From positions 169,274,101-169,338,100 of the forward strand of contig CM045758.1 in the NCBI GenBank assembly GCA_025200525.1: a stretch of DNA of 64,000 nt. Reading direction: 5' to 3'. Positions 23,222 to 34,805 of this stretch are shown piece after piece. Under the pieces are notes generated by a model. The model saw only the letters and a program-made list of their open reading frames with translations. It did no database searches and was not told the origin of the DNA. The stretch is from Camellia lanceoleosa (Eukaryota > Streptophyta > Magnoliopsida > Ericales > Theaceae). Each line of letters opens with the position of its first letter. Positions within the stretch are counted from its first letter, which is position 1. The position numbers were made by a program, and so were the translations under genes.

Positions 23222-23232
23222 ATATATATTTG

Positions 23233-23277
23233 TTTAAATAACACTTCTATAGGACAATAAGATTGAGATTATCAAAA
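23233..23277 (-). repeat. Right arm of the perfect 45-bp inverted repeat
   Basis: It begins TTTAAATAACACTTCTATAG and is the exact reverse complement of 14971-15015, with no mismatch. Confidence 0.95.
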
Positions 23278-23970
23278 TAAATAATTAGAATCATTCTTTA
23301 ATTTTAAATGACTTTTTTTCTGCAATTTAATCATTATATTTAATATAAAAATAAATATTTATTTTATTATATTGAAATTAAGTACAAATATATATATATG
23401 TATATAAAATATATTTTCATAGCTCAACATAATGAAAATTGCACTGCATATTTCGTAATATAATTTTTAAATAGTTTTATATATATACGTAAACATAGAT
23501 ATATACATAAATAATTCAACTAAAATTATTATATATTTATTTATATTATATTTTATATCATGATAAAATTAATATTATTCTTTTATAATAGGTACATTGC
23601 AATATATTTCTAAAAATAATTTATATATAGACATATATAAATAATTTAATTTAATTTTATAAAATATTGTTTATAAAGGAAAAAAAAATTAATGCATGGA
23701 TCAACTATTAATTTTACAAATACCAATAAATTTCAAAATGTGATCTTGTGACTGTTTAGTCCTTTCTTTTTTTTTTTTCCTTTTTTTTTTGAACTTAAAT
23801 GACCCATTAAGGTAGAAATTACACAAATGGTAGTCACTTACATATATGGGTTTAATTTTTTAAGAATAAAAATGAGTTTCTCTAAATGTAAAATTACACA
23901 TTTGGACAATTTGCATTATAGAGGTTTTGATTTTTCTCTTATTTTGGAACAAATCCCACATTACGAACAA
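23278..23970. other. AT-rich repetitive flank
   Basis: Very AT-rich; phrases such as ATATACATAAATAATT recur here and left of the virus (about 14940), suggesting the virus sits within a local AT-rich repeat. No gene is seen. Confidence 0.6.
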
Positions 23971-24740
23971 AAATGTAACACTTCAATAACGTAACACACC
24001 AATGTAACATACTAAAAAACTCTTTGATAAACTTTTTCCAAATGTAACAACGTAACACTCTAAAAAAACTTTGTAACGTATTTTTTTCAAACGTAACACT
24101 CCAATGTAACACACAAAAATAGCTCCTTAATGTATTTTTCCCAAACGTAACACTCTAATGTAATACACAAAAAAACTCCTTAGTGTTCTTTTCCCAAGCA
24201 TAAAATTTCTATCAATGTAATCTTAGATGTAATACTCTAATGTAACACACACAAAAACACTAAAAAACTTCTTAATATACTTTTTCCAAATGTAACACTT
24301 ACAGTTTGAAAATATACATTTGCTCAAAATTTACTAAGAAATTTTTGTACTTCTTTTGAAATGGTTTGAAGAATCTTACATTCTTTTGGAATGGTTTGAA
24401 AAATCTCACATTGTTTTTTTAGAGTGTTACATTGGAGTGTTACGTTTGAGAAAAGTAGATTAAGTAGTTTATTTGGAGTGTTATATTGAAGTGTTACGTT
24501 TGAGAAAAATACAATAAAGTTTTTTTTTTTTTGGAGTGTTACATTGGAGTGTTACGTTTGAATGTTACATTGGAGTGTTACAGTTTGAAATTATACATTT
24601 GCTAAAACCTTATTAAGGAGTTTTTGTACTCCTTTTGAAATATTTGAAAAATCTCACATCCTTTTAGAATATTTGAAGAATCCTATATTTCAAGTAATTT
24701 TTGAACTCCTTTTGAAATGTATTGTAAATAAAAAAGAATT
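23970..24740. repeat. Inverted array of TGTAACACT-type repeats
   Basis: The left part (about 23970-24300) has many AATGTAACACT and CGTAACACTC copies. The right part (about 24420-24590) has them inverted (GGAGTGTTACGTTTGA). In addition, a block containing TATACATTTGCT and a TTTTGAAAT phrase occurs twice in direct orientation (about 24300 and 24590). The whole could fold as a long imperfect hairpin and may be a MITE-like element. Confidence 0.65.
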
Positions 24741-26447
24741 CTATATAAAAATTCATTCCAAATTTGATTTTTATATATTGTGTAACTTACCTTTCTAGCA
24801 TAAAAAAAAAAAGAGAGAAGGAAACATAATAGAAATGATGGTATAACCGTAAATCTAATTTCAAATAATATGTTAAATCTATCCTTCTAAAATCAATAGA
24901 ACTAATTGATCTATAAAAAAAATTCTTGAAATTAAATAGAATATCATTTCTCAATATGAGATTTATAAATAAATCTTTCATAATGATACCAAATGTTAAA
25001 TCAGACAAGAAAGAGACTTTTTTTTTTAAAAAAAAAAAAGAAAAAAAAGAAGAAGAGGGTTTAGGATTTATTTTATTATTTTTGTTTATGGTTTATTTTA
25101 TGTGGCAACTTTTAAAAGTAAATTGACTAGATTTTGTGATAGGTCCGGGGACCTAACAACATAGTCTAATTTTTTTTCTAACTAGAGAGTAACACCCGAG
25201 TATCAAATTCATGTATTTAAATGAAACTTAAAAAAGAAAAGAAAAGAAAAGAAAAGGAAAAGGTTAAATTATACGTTGATGGTGGTATTATCATATTCAA
25301 CTATTTGCACCCAAAAAATAATAAAAAAAAATTCAACTATTAAATGCTAATTAACACTCTTCTCCCCAAAGAATTAAAAAATTAAAACTTTCTGGAAGTC
25401 CAAGATTTCTCTCGTGAAAGCAACATTGGACATTGTAAACACAGTTTCTTCTTTACTTTCTCCCAGTGACTGGATATTTGATTTTTAATTTTTTTTTATA
25501 TATATAATAACATTTTGTTATCTCATCTTTGATAAAAACTTGATAGTGCAAAAATACCATAAAAGCTTATGTAACAACATAACCAAGTAAGGCTTGTTTA
25601 AAAAATTAATTAATTAATAAAATAAAGTAAAGTAAATAATGCTACGTTATTTTTTAAAAAAAATTCTAAAATTGCAACTGTGATAAGGGTTCTCCTATTT
25701 TGAGGACATAACTAATTTTTTGTTACAAAATACATGTCTAATGCTTTAAAAGATTGTCCTTTGCTTCGACAATAGCAGAGTTTTGTCGGTGAACACAGAA
25801 GATTAATTGGCAAAGTTTTGGTTACTGAAATTGAGGCCTGTAATAAAAGGAAAACTTGGATGACATCAACCCCGAAATTCCTGATGTAAAATTTATGTTA
25901 TTGCAAATCTGTATGAAATATACAAACAAATATTACACTGCTGAACATGCTCTAAAGTTATTGATTAGCTCAGATCTCGGTTTTGGGTGTTTGGCAAAGG
26001 TTTTTTTTTGGTTTTTTAGATTAAAATTTACGAAATGATAAAATAAGTTAAAATAGTTAATAAAACAAAATATCATATCAAACCCATAATTATTTCACTT
26101 ATTTTTTTTCCCTCACAAATATCACATCTAACTAAAAAAAAATCTAATTATCTTTCTAAACACAAAAATTTTAACCTACTAAAATAGCCAAAAACTAAAA
26201 TAGCCTACTAAAATAACAATTTTCCAAACACCCACAATAAATCAATTTCACACAACAAACAATGGGCTTTGTCCTTAGAACCTGGCTTCAAAGGTGGGAT
26301 TAATTAGCTACCACATTATAAGTCCTAACAGTGTGAAGTTATTGTTAATTATTATATTAAACACACAACCCAAATACGCATATTCTAGATGTGGATTGTT
26401 CAAAACCTGATCAGAATGAAGCTGATCTGCTAGCACCAAGGAAGAAG
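24741..26447. other. AT-rich intergenic DNA
   Basis: Homopolymer-rich sequence with short simple repeats (for example AAAAG near 25230-25260). I see no credible gene, and the short open frames are low complexity. The last part is upstream of the TBL pseudogene. Confidence 0.6.
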
Positions 26448-28210
26448 ATGAGTGGCAAACACACTCACATAGGTCCTGGAACATGACGAATCAGCTGCAG
26501 CTTCCATTCCCTTGTAGCAGTCCTTGTTGCGGTATTCATCATTTTGGTGTTTTACACAACCAGAGTGAACAAATTGCTGGTGGAAGATCATCAGGAAGCA
26601 AGCATAGAGAACAAAATGCTGAGGAATGGTCATCAGGAGGTGAGCAAAAATGGCACCGGGGACTCATTGCAAGGCTGCAACTTGTTTTCGGGCAAATGGG
26701 TATATGATGAGAAGTTTTTCCCTCTATACAAAGAGCTAGAATGTTCATTTATTGATGATGGGATGGCATGCGAGAGGTTTGGGAGAAAGGATTTCAATTA
26801 TCAACATTGGAGGTGGCAACCTCACGATTGCGACCTTCCAAGGTTGGTTTTTTTTTTTTCTCTCTATCTCTCTGTCTCTCTCTCTTGCACCCATGCACAG
26901 TGCACAGACATGGACATGGAACATAACACATGAATATAAGGTCTTTCTCATTCCTATTTTTTGTTGTTAGCAAGGTTCAATGCCATAGCAATGTTGGAGA
27001 AACTAAGGGGGAAAAAGCTTGTGTTTGTTGGGGATTCGTTGAACCGGAACCAATGAGCTTCAATGGTCTGTTTGGTTCAGTCACCAATTCCTCCCTCACT
27101 CAAATCCATGAATATCAATGGCTCATTAATCACCTTCAAGGCCATTGTGAGTTAAGAATTTCTTTTTCTAGCTCTGCTGTTTTCAATAACTGTATATAAA
27201 TTTTGTTAAGTCTGTCATATGAAATTCTAACTTGCACTGCAATGGCCTTTTCATGTTTTAATGCAATAAAGGAATACAATGCCTCGATTGATTTCTATTG
27301 GGCTCCATTGCTTGTGGAATCGAACTCTGATGATCTTATCAACCATCGTGTACTTGATTGGATTGTCAGAGTACAAGCAATTGAAAAGCATGCTAGATAC
27401 TGGACTGATGCAGACATACTAGTTTTTAATTCTTACATTTGGTGGAGACGGCCTAAATTGAAGGTTTTGTAAGTACATTTTTTGAAACCTAAAATTAATT
27501 TTTTCATCAAATTTTTAGATTGGACCAATTAATAGCATGCAAATTCAATTTGGAAATAATGATTATTAGGTGGGGATCATTTGGAAGCACTGACGGAATC
27601 TACAAAGAAGTAGAGACGTTACGATTGTACGAGCTCTAAGAACATGGTCAGATTGGTCACACATTCATATCAACCGTACCAAGACCAAATTGTTCTTCAT
27701 AAGCATGTCACCCACTCACGAGAGGTAAGATAATTATAAACCAAACCCACCTTAAATTAGTTCTTAACTTGTGAATTCAGATATCAAACCTTTACCCCCC
27801 TCAAATTTAAATAAGAATAAAAATGCAAAAAAGAAAGAAAGAAAGAAAAGTGATAGTGCATTTAATGCAATCCTAAATCAAAACATGTTTTTAAATTGCA
27901 AGGCTGAAGAATGGGGTATGCCTCCAAACCAAAAGTGCAACAATGAAACAGAGCCAATTTCAAGAGGACATTGGGGAATCCATTCAGACCCTAGAATGAT
28001 GCGAGTAGTAGAAGCGACAATAGATGAACTAAAAGCAAGAGGTTTGAAGGTACAAATGCTTAATATAACACGACTTTTAGAGTATCGAAAAGATGCCCAC
28101 CCATCTATCTATAGGAAGATATATGGGGGTCTAAGGAGGACCAATCAAATCCTATACGTGACGCGGATTGCATACATTGGTGTCTTCCTGGAGTGCCTGA
28201 TGTTCCTACA
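26448..28210 (+). pseudogene. Trichome birefringence-like (TBL) polysaccharide O-acetyltransferase, pseudogene
   Basis: TBL proteins are Golgi type-II membrane enzymes that acetylate wall polymers such as xylan. ATG at 26448 is followed, after a shift, by a membrane anchor (VAVLVAVFIILVFYTT). The PMR5N part has CNLFSGKWVYDEKFFPLY and WRWQPHDCDLP. Likely exons are to 26842, 26975-27146, 27272-27468, 27570-27724 and from about 27903, most with GT-AG borders. The GDS motif is present (FVGDSLNRNQ), but the next Trp is a TGA (near 27053). Exon 4 has a frameshift near 27636, and another near 28155 precedes the catalytic DxxH (DCIHWCLPGVPD). The C-terminal end is missing. Three or more breaks make it a pseudogene. 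Confidence 0.88.
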
Positions 28211-28600
28211 TTTTTTTTTATTAACTACATTCGTCCTACTCTTTTATGGCCACAATTTACAAATCAAGCAATTCGGGCAAGCCCGACTTCTAATCTTAAC
28301 TAGTTTTCCCAAGCTCAACACTTGGTTCATCTCAGAGAGTTGCGATTAAATTTAGGTTGTCCAAATTCAACAACAACAAAAATTTATTTTGGGTTGAGAT
28401 TGAGTTTTCTTGAACCAAGATATTGCACCTTTTGAAAATGTTTTAAAAAATATATTTAAAACAATCACAAATGGAAAATATAATAGGAAAATTAGTTTCC
28501 GTTATATGTATCAAGCAACATTTCTCTTGGCAGATGCACATTGGAACAATCTTCTGTGTAAAAAATAAAACTGAAACAAAATAAATAAATTACTTATAGG
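28211..28600. other. Downstream flank of the TBL pseudogene
   Basis: AT-rich, with no recognisable coding or repeat structure. Confidence 0.5.
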
Positions 28601-29417
28601 AAGTTTTTGTACCGGAAATAATAGCAAAATACAATCAAGTCGAGTGTGTGACATTTTGTCCTTAAGACAGATTCGCCACAGCACAAGTGCTCACAGATTA
28701 TCGGCGTCTATCTCCCAGGATACAATGATCACTCACACAGATGGTAGTACTATTACAAACAATCTATTCTGGCGAATTAGAACTTGAGTTCGGAAACTCT
28801 CTTAAACCTTTAAGAACTAGTATGAAGAATAATGTAGCACAGAAGGAAAACAGGAAAAGAAAAAATGAATGAATTGAATCTGCTGGAGGATCCTGTATTT
28901 ATAGGCCAAGAGGTGTCTGTTCGGAAGAGCAAAAAACCCTTCGAACAGGTGTGAAATCTAGAACCGCCGAAAAATGAAGAAAGGCGACCGGAAATGCGTT
29001 GTTCCAGGAAGCAAAAAATTCAAATTTGAATTTTGGCACAACAGTTTGAATTAATCCGTTAGGATTTCAAATTTTTTCGCAAGAATTTTGAAAAAAGTCA
29101 AACGAGTTTTGTCCAAAAAATTAAAGCTAGGAGCGGATCGAACGAATGGTGACGCGTGTGGTGGATTTGGGTCAAACCCACTTTGTTCATAACTCTCCTC
29201 CTTACAAAACCTAGGGTGCCCCTTGAGGCCTATCCCAAGTATGTCAACCTAAAACTTATATACTCATATAAGCTCTCTTATTGTTCTTATGTGGGACACC
29301 CAAAACAAGATAACCCACATTTGACTATTTAACTTCTTATTTCACAAAACCGAAAATGACGTCAACTTCTCATTCACTCATAAATAGTTTTGACGATCTG
29401 TCTTCACTGTTGACTTA
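28600..29417 (-). repeat. Possible LTR fragment of an unidentified retrotransposon
   Basis: The minus strand has a TATA-type box (CCTATAAATACAG, + strand 28898-28904) inside mixed-composition DNA unlike the AT-rich surroundings, and no ORF. It could be a solo or truncated LTR. I could not define ends or a target-site duplication. Element A is inserted at its right side. Confidence 0.3.
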
Positions 29418-29422
29418 CTATG
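29418..29422. other. Target-site duplication of element A, left (CTATG)
   Basis: CTATG immediately precedes the left LTR and recurs at 62836-62840 after the last bases of A. Confidence 0.85.
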
Positions 29423-30919
29423 TATAGACTGCCCGAACTCGCTCTGTGCGCCCCTTTTTTGGAGAGGGCGCGAATTGTAGTTCTAGCTACTACAGTTCAG
29501 ACTCCTGTCACGGTTCTGAATCTAATCTCACAAAGTGCAATGTAAGACTGATAAATTACCAAAGAGTCCAAATCCGGCAAATTGTTTTGGAAAATCAATT
29601 TTGAATCAAAAAGCGCCAAACATGGACTGCTTTGACAGATTTCAGAGTCGCCACCTAAATATTTTATTTTTGAAAAATTTAGGAAACCCTAACTCGTGCC
29701 TAAGGCCACGTGTCCGTCATCACCAAAGTTGCCCCGGCTCGGGAACTCGGGTACGAGAGGGAAAGGTCCTGAAATGAGTACCCTCGTTCGCCCGATCAAA
29801 GAACGGCCTCTACTAACATGATATGTTGTTTTTGTAAACACATGTGTTCTTATTCCGGTTTATTAGCTAACATTACTATGTGATGTGCATAGCACACAAA
29901 TATAGACTAAATCACTCAATTTGGAACAAAACATCTCATGCTTGTTTTTTTGAAAATGATTTGAAAGTGCTACTCGCAAGTAGGTTAAGACGTGGATTTG
30001 CCACCCTTAAGTGGGCTTAGAAAACAACATGATTTTGCCACTCCGCAAAGTGGGCTTAAAATGCACATTTTGATGAATTGTTCCAATTCAAATAACGAAG
30101 CCTTCATCCACAGGCATTCAGGTAGTTAAATACTTAAGCACATAGCCTCATGGCAAGCATGCTGTCATGGCAACACCTATACGCATGCAAGGATGCTAAA
30201 GCATAAACACTCACAGTGTACTCCAAACCAAAATAGAAGCTAATTAGAAATCATGCATGATCCTAACTATACAAGATGACTAACGCAACGCATGCAAAAA
30301 TGTAACTAAAATAGGCTTGGCTATTTAAAATGGCATATGAATGCTACACTTGATAAAACGTATTCAGGTAAGTGTATTGAAATACAATGCAGTTTGAATG
30401 ATGCGCCGAGCCCGGTGCATGCAAGACAAAATGAATGATGCACGCATGCAAACATGAGTATGCTAATTGAAACATGCCCTAAAACTAACCATCAAAAGTT
30501 GGTAAATAAAAGGGAGAAAGACGTGGGGTTGGAAGACATTCACACACACACGCACACTTATTACAGTATTTGCCCTCTTGACGGAGGGTCCGAATAATAA
30601 GCTAACTAGCTACGCTAATTAAACTAATTATTACAAACCAAAACTAATTAACTATTCCTAGTTAACTAATTATTACAAAACTAATCGATTAATTAAGCAC
30701 ATTAACTAATTAAGTACAACATCGACGAATTAGCTAACTAAGTAAAGCAGCCAAAGCAATTAAAAGAGGTCCTCGGGGCGAGGGTTGCATGCATGCTCAA
30801 TCGCCTCGCTTGGAAATCCATTGCTATGCCTAGAATTGCCTTTGTTTGCATTTGATTTTATCTCTTAAAAGTGCACTAACTTCCAGATTGCTTTTGCTCC
30901 AACATGGGGACCTCTTGGT

Positions 30920-31020
30920 GGGCTGCCGACCAGAAAACGGGGCTGTAGACTAGAAAAACTGGTTGTAGACCAGAAAAAGTGGTCGGTCGACCACCCCTAC
31001 TGGTCCGCCGACCAGTTAAT
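30920..31020. repeat. GACCAG/GGTCGACC palindromic motif cluster, downstream part of LTR A
   Basis: Repeated phrases CCGACCAG, GTAGACCAGAAAAA and GTGGTCGGTCGACCACC, including the palindrome GGTCGACC. The right LTR copy (43170-43255) lacks one roughly 21-bp unit. Confidence 0.8.
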
Positions 31021-31849
31021 TTGCCAAGCTCCAGTTTTGCTGCAACAGAGAACAACAAGGGGCATAGCAGTGTATTTGCAAGATATGTGTGCACAACCAC
31101 CCTTCCTATCATTTCTCAAGCTCAAGGGAGTGCGGTACTTGACTCTTGGGCCACCAATCGAGCATCGCAACGCACAATGGCCGAGAAGCCAAGTTTGCAC
31201 AAGTCAATGTCAATGAATACACAAATAACACATAAGGGCCTCCACCTCTATCATGCTTGATCAAGAGAGTCGGCGACCAAGAAATGCTACATGGTTCATC
31301 ACTTTAAGTATGAAACGTGTGACATTCCTCGTGTTTGGATTAACCTCCAATCTAAACACATGCAACGCAAACAATATAATCAACCTTCAATGCTAAAGTG
31401 ACATGCGCAAGACTCTATCATGTAAGTAATGCATGCGTGGCATGTTTAAAAGCTAAGGCATCAAAGCTAATGAAACATATTACACATGAGGCATGCACTA
31501 TCAATCTCAAATGGTCAAACCAACCCCGAACAGAGGTTCAACATGCCAAAACAAATGACCAAATATGTTAAGATCAAGGCATATAACATAAGGAGAACAT
31601 GCTCATTTGATGACTCATTAACAATGCACAAAGACACAACTCTCAAAAGCTCTCATGGAATGAAAGAAGTGAGAACATGACACACGTACATGCTCTGAAA
31701 TAACATGCTAAACGATGCCCAAAAATGCAACCGTCACAAATATAGCATAGTAGGGTGCTCAAAACTCAAGACTAACTAAGGTACTTGCACCATAGCCATA
31801 TCAAGCAAGCCCCAAAGGGCTAAAATGACTCAAAACAGTCCCAAGGCAG

Positions 31850-32680
31850 GTCAAAACAATGCCAAAACATGCATGGAGTAGAGCTAACACATGTTAGAAT
31901 GGGAGGCATAAAGCATGACGCATGCAAGACCAATGAGTGGGATTACACTACACATACCAAAACCAAGCATGAGGTGACTTCATCAACAAAAATTAGAGTT
32001 GTAACATGGTAAAATAACACCAAAAATATGCTGAGATGGTAGCCCCAAAAGCTTAGGTAAGCATACATACATATTGGCTCATAAGTGAAACATAAGGCTC
32101 AACCCTCAAACACAAGAAATGGATGATAAATGCGAGAATATGGCAGAGGTATATGGTGTGAAATAACATGCCAAATGATGCCATGCCATGCAAAAAGCTC
32201 AAATATGACATGCTAGAGGTCTTAAAGCTTAAGGTTAGCAAAGCCAAATGCACTATAGCTATGCAATGCCAAGCATGCATGACCAAGACCACTCAAATCA
32301 GACCTAAAGCATGTTAAATCAAATCCAAAAATGTACTGGTGTAAAGCATACACATGCTAGATCAATAGGCCAAAACACCAAACAAACTAGGCTAGTGAAC
32401 AAGCTTGCATTACAAGTGCATAAACCATGTAAGAGGTGACCTTGTCGGCCAAAATCAGAGCTAAGGCATGCCAAAATATGAGTAAAAGCATGCTGTAGTG
32501 GAGCCAAAAACATGCTAAAATGGTGGTCCAAACCATAGAGCATGTTAGGCTAACTAAGAGGATTGCACTACAAGTACATGAAGCACGTAAGAAGCAACCA
32601 GACTAACCAAAAACAAAGTTATATCATGTTAGAATAAGGCCTAAAACATGCTAAGATAGAGCCTTATGAAGGTAGAAAAG
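31850..32680. repeat. Degenerate internal repeats within LTR A
   Basis: Units of roughly 150-170 bp share a core like GGATTACACTACAAGTGCAT (near 31940, 32390 and 32560) followed by CATGCTAAAATGG-type phrases. The same core occurs in element B LTRs. Confidence 0.6.
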
Positions 32681-33286
32681 CATGCCAAAGTGTTAAGCCA
32701 ACAACACATGCAAACAAAACACAAGAGGGGGGGACCACCCCCATCCATTTTGGGTCTCAAAACCCACTTTCTACGCTTGAAATTCCTCTGGAATTTAGTA
32801 GTTAAAAGGCCAAAACAAGGTGGTTTGAAAGGCCTTAAGAGATAGAACAAAACAAAGAAAAATAAGCCACCAAAGGGGGTAAACCACCGCTAACTCAAAC
32901 AAAGCCTCAAACAAACATTTCAAAAACTTAAAAACAAGAGTTTTTGCAGTTGAAAGTAAGGCCTAAAAGAGCATGCAAGGATGGCCAAATACTTAAGCAA
33001 AACAAGGCTTAAAGAGGGTAACTACTCACCCTTGAAGAACAACTTCAAAACCGGCCACTTCTGAGGCAAAACCAAGCCAAAATCACTCAAATGCAACCTC
33101 CAAGAACCTTAGCTCAAGAGTGAAGGTGTTTCATTAGGTGCTTTAGTGCAAAAGTGTGAGGAAAACTCACTTTAAGGCACAAACTAGTACAAATATAAAG
33201 AGAGAGGGATAAATATAGAGAGAGAGGGATATGTTTAGTCATAATCAAAATTCTGAACCTTGAACAAGGGGTAGGAAGCTCCCCCA

Positions 33287-33292
33287 TATATA
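33287..33292 (-). promoter_or_regulatory. TATA box of LTR A (left copy)
   Basis: The minus strand reads CTATATATGG, about 580 bp into the LTR. The same site in the right LTR (45522-45528) reads CTATATAAGG, and both B LTRs have CTATATAAGG at the matching place. Conservation across four LTRs supports it. Confidence 0.7.
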
Positions 33293-33424
33293 GAATTTCA
33301 TGCCTCAAGCTTGTTAGACAAGCTAGAGGCTTGGTGTAATCCCTCCATACACGTGTATGGAGGATGCCTTCTTTGCCCAACAGCTAGCACAGCTAGCAAG
33401 GAAAATATCTGCAAAAAGTACAGA

Positions 33425-33670
33425 AAGGCCACCGACCAGTTAAAGTGGTTGACCGACCACCCCTCCTAGTTGACCAACCACCTCAAGTGGTCTACAGGGG
33501 AGAAAACTGGTCGGCAAAGGAGAAAAGGGGTCTACAAAGAGAAGAGAAGGTGGTGGCATGCTGCCGACCACCTTAGGTGGTTTACAGACCACCCACCCTA
33601 GCTAATCGACCACCAAAAGTGGTCTGCAGGGGAGAAAACTGGCTGGCAGGGGAGCAAAGTGGTCTACACC
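33425..33670. promoter_or_regulatory. GACCACC/AGTGGTC motif array in U3 of LTR A
   Basis: About ten copies of phrases such as CCGACCACC, AAGTGGTCTACA and GGGGAGAAAACTGG lie just upstream of the TATA box. An enhancer role is inferred from position. Confidence 0.5.
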
Positions 33671-33870
33671 TCTACTTCTCCCTCCAGGCAAAAGGGGGCA
33701 CCAAGGTTTGGCTTAAAACAAGCACAAAACCAAGAGAGCTCAGAGACTCAGGGGCAAGGCACGCAGCCGAAAACCTCGGGGACTCAAAACGAGCACGAAC
33801 ATGCGCAATCATTGAGCACTCAAACGATGACATCCAAGTCTTTAGGACGGTCAAAAATGGGGTGTCTACA

Positions 33871-33883
33871 GTTGCCCTTCTTT
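33871..33883 (-). other. Polypurine tract of element A
   Basis: The minus strand reads AAAGAAGGGCAAC, immediately before TGTAGACACC. Element B has AAAGAGGGGCAAC at 50699-50711. Confidence 0.8.
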
Positions 33884-34334
33884 GACAGAACTTGGAAGTC
33901 ATGAAATGACGGGAGTGAATGTCAAAGCTCAGAGACGACCTATTTTTGACAAGGCTGAAGACTTAGACAAATAGGCAAGATAACAAATAGATATGCCCGT
34001 AGGCCGGGGCAAAATGCAAATGAACATGCACGATGCAAGAACATAACTTATGATCATGCAAAGAAAGCTGTAATTAAACATTTGAATGCAAATGTTATGC
34101 AAAGTAAATACAACATTTGAAGTGAACCAATAAGATCATCTCACACATGAGAAACACAAACATACAAACACGCTACGCGCGAGACTCACAAGTCAAACCA
34201 CATTTCACACAGAAAGGACGCAAGAAAATTATGCAATCTTAACTACAGCTCACGCAGACAAGACTAAAAGCAACCGTTGGGCATGCCCGAGGTCTCAAAC
34301 AAGATTCCAACGCGTTGCACGTGAACAGAAAAGG

Positions 34335-34627
34335 AGTGGTATGAGCATTGGGACATGTTCCAAATGATCTTAACCAAAGAAGGAGAAACATAGGGACACG
34401 TCCCAGTGTTTCGGAGTGGTATAAGCATCGAAACACGTTCCAAATGCTCTTAACCAAAGAGGGAGAAACATAGGGACACGTCTCAGTGTTTCAGAGTGGT
34501 ATTAGCATCAGAAAACATTCCAAATGCTCTTAACCAAAGAGGGGGAAAACATAGGGACTCGTCCCAATGTTTCGGAGTGGTATAAGCATTGGAACACGTT
34601 CTGAATGCTCTTAACCAAAGAGGGCCT
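34335..34627. repeat. 80-bp tandem repeat, about four copies
   Basis: The phrase GGAGTGGTAT recurs with 80-81 bp spacing (ending near 34340, 34420, 34500 and 34581), each followed by CCAAATGCTCTTAACCAAAG or a near variant. Not seen at the same place in element B. Confidence 0.88.
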
Positions 34628-34713
34628 AACACACCACGAGCGCGAGGAGAAAGAACAACAATGCCTAAGGTATACGAGATTAAATGCAATAGATACACAG
34701 AGTGAACATGTGC

Positions 34714-34805
34714 GATAGATACACAAAGGTGAACATGTGCGATAGATACACAAAGGTGAACATGTGCGATAGATACACAAAGTGAGCAAAGTGTGATAGA
34801 TACAC
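34714..34805. repeat. 27-bp minisatellite in element A
   Basis: Units beginning GATAGATACACAAAG start at 34714, 34741, 34768 and 34795, exactly 27 bp apart. The motif is greatly expanded in element B. Confidence 0.9.

Larger units (their letters stand above)
15016..23232 (-). mobile_element. Endogenous caulimovirid, near full length, Florendovirus-like
   Basis: In minus-strand order it has a Met-tRNA primer site, movement protein, zinc-finger coat region, aspartic protease, RT, RNase H, a small basic ORF, a downstream ORF with a basic C-terminus, and a promoter region. There is no integrase and no direct LTR. The length of about 8.2 kb equals a whole caulimovirid genome opened at the primer site. 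Movement-to-RNase-H domains in one long reading unit plus a second ORF of unknown function suggest Florendovirus, but this genus-level call is inference. Many frameshifts and stops make it non-functional. AT-rich repeats flank it on both sides. Confidence 0.85.
29423..33870 (-). repeat. Element A left (3') LTR
   Basis: 4448 bp; on the minus strand it starts TGTAGACACC at 33870 and ends GTCTATA at 29423. U3 carries a GACCACC/GGTCGG motif array (33425-33670) upstream of a TATA box (33287-33292). Another array lies at 30920-31020. The middle consists of degenerate repeats rich in CATGC. Confidence 0.93.

Noticed and set aside
15016..23232. Interpretation as a Ty3/gypsy LTR retrotransposon
   Set aside because: There is no integrase and no direct LTR; a movement-protein-like region and the downstream ORF fit a caulimovirid.
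26752..26970. Open frame through the TBL intron
   Set aside because: It runs across the GT-AG intron at 26843-26974 and contains a CT microsatellite; not a separate gene.
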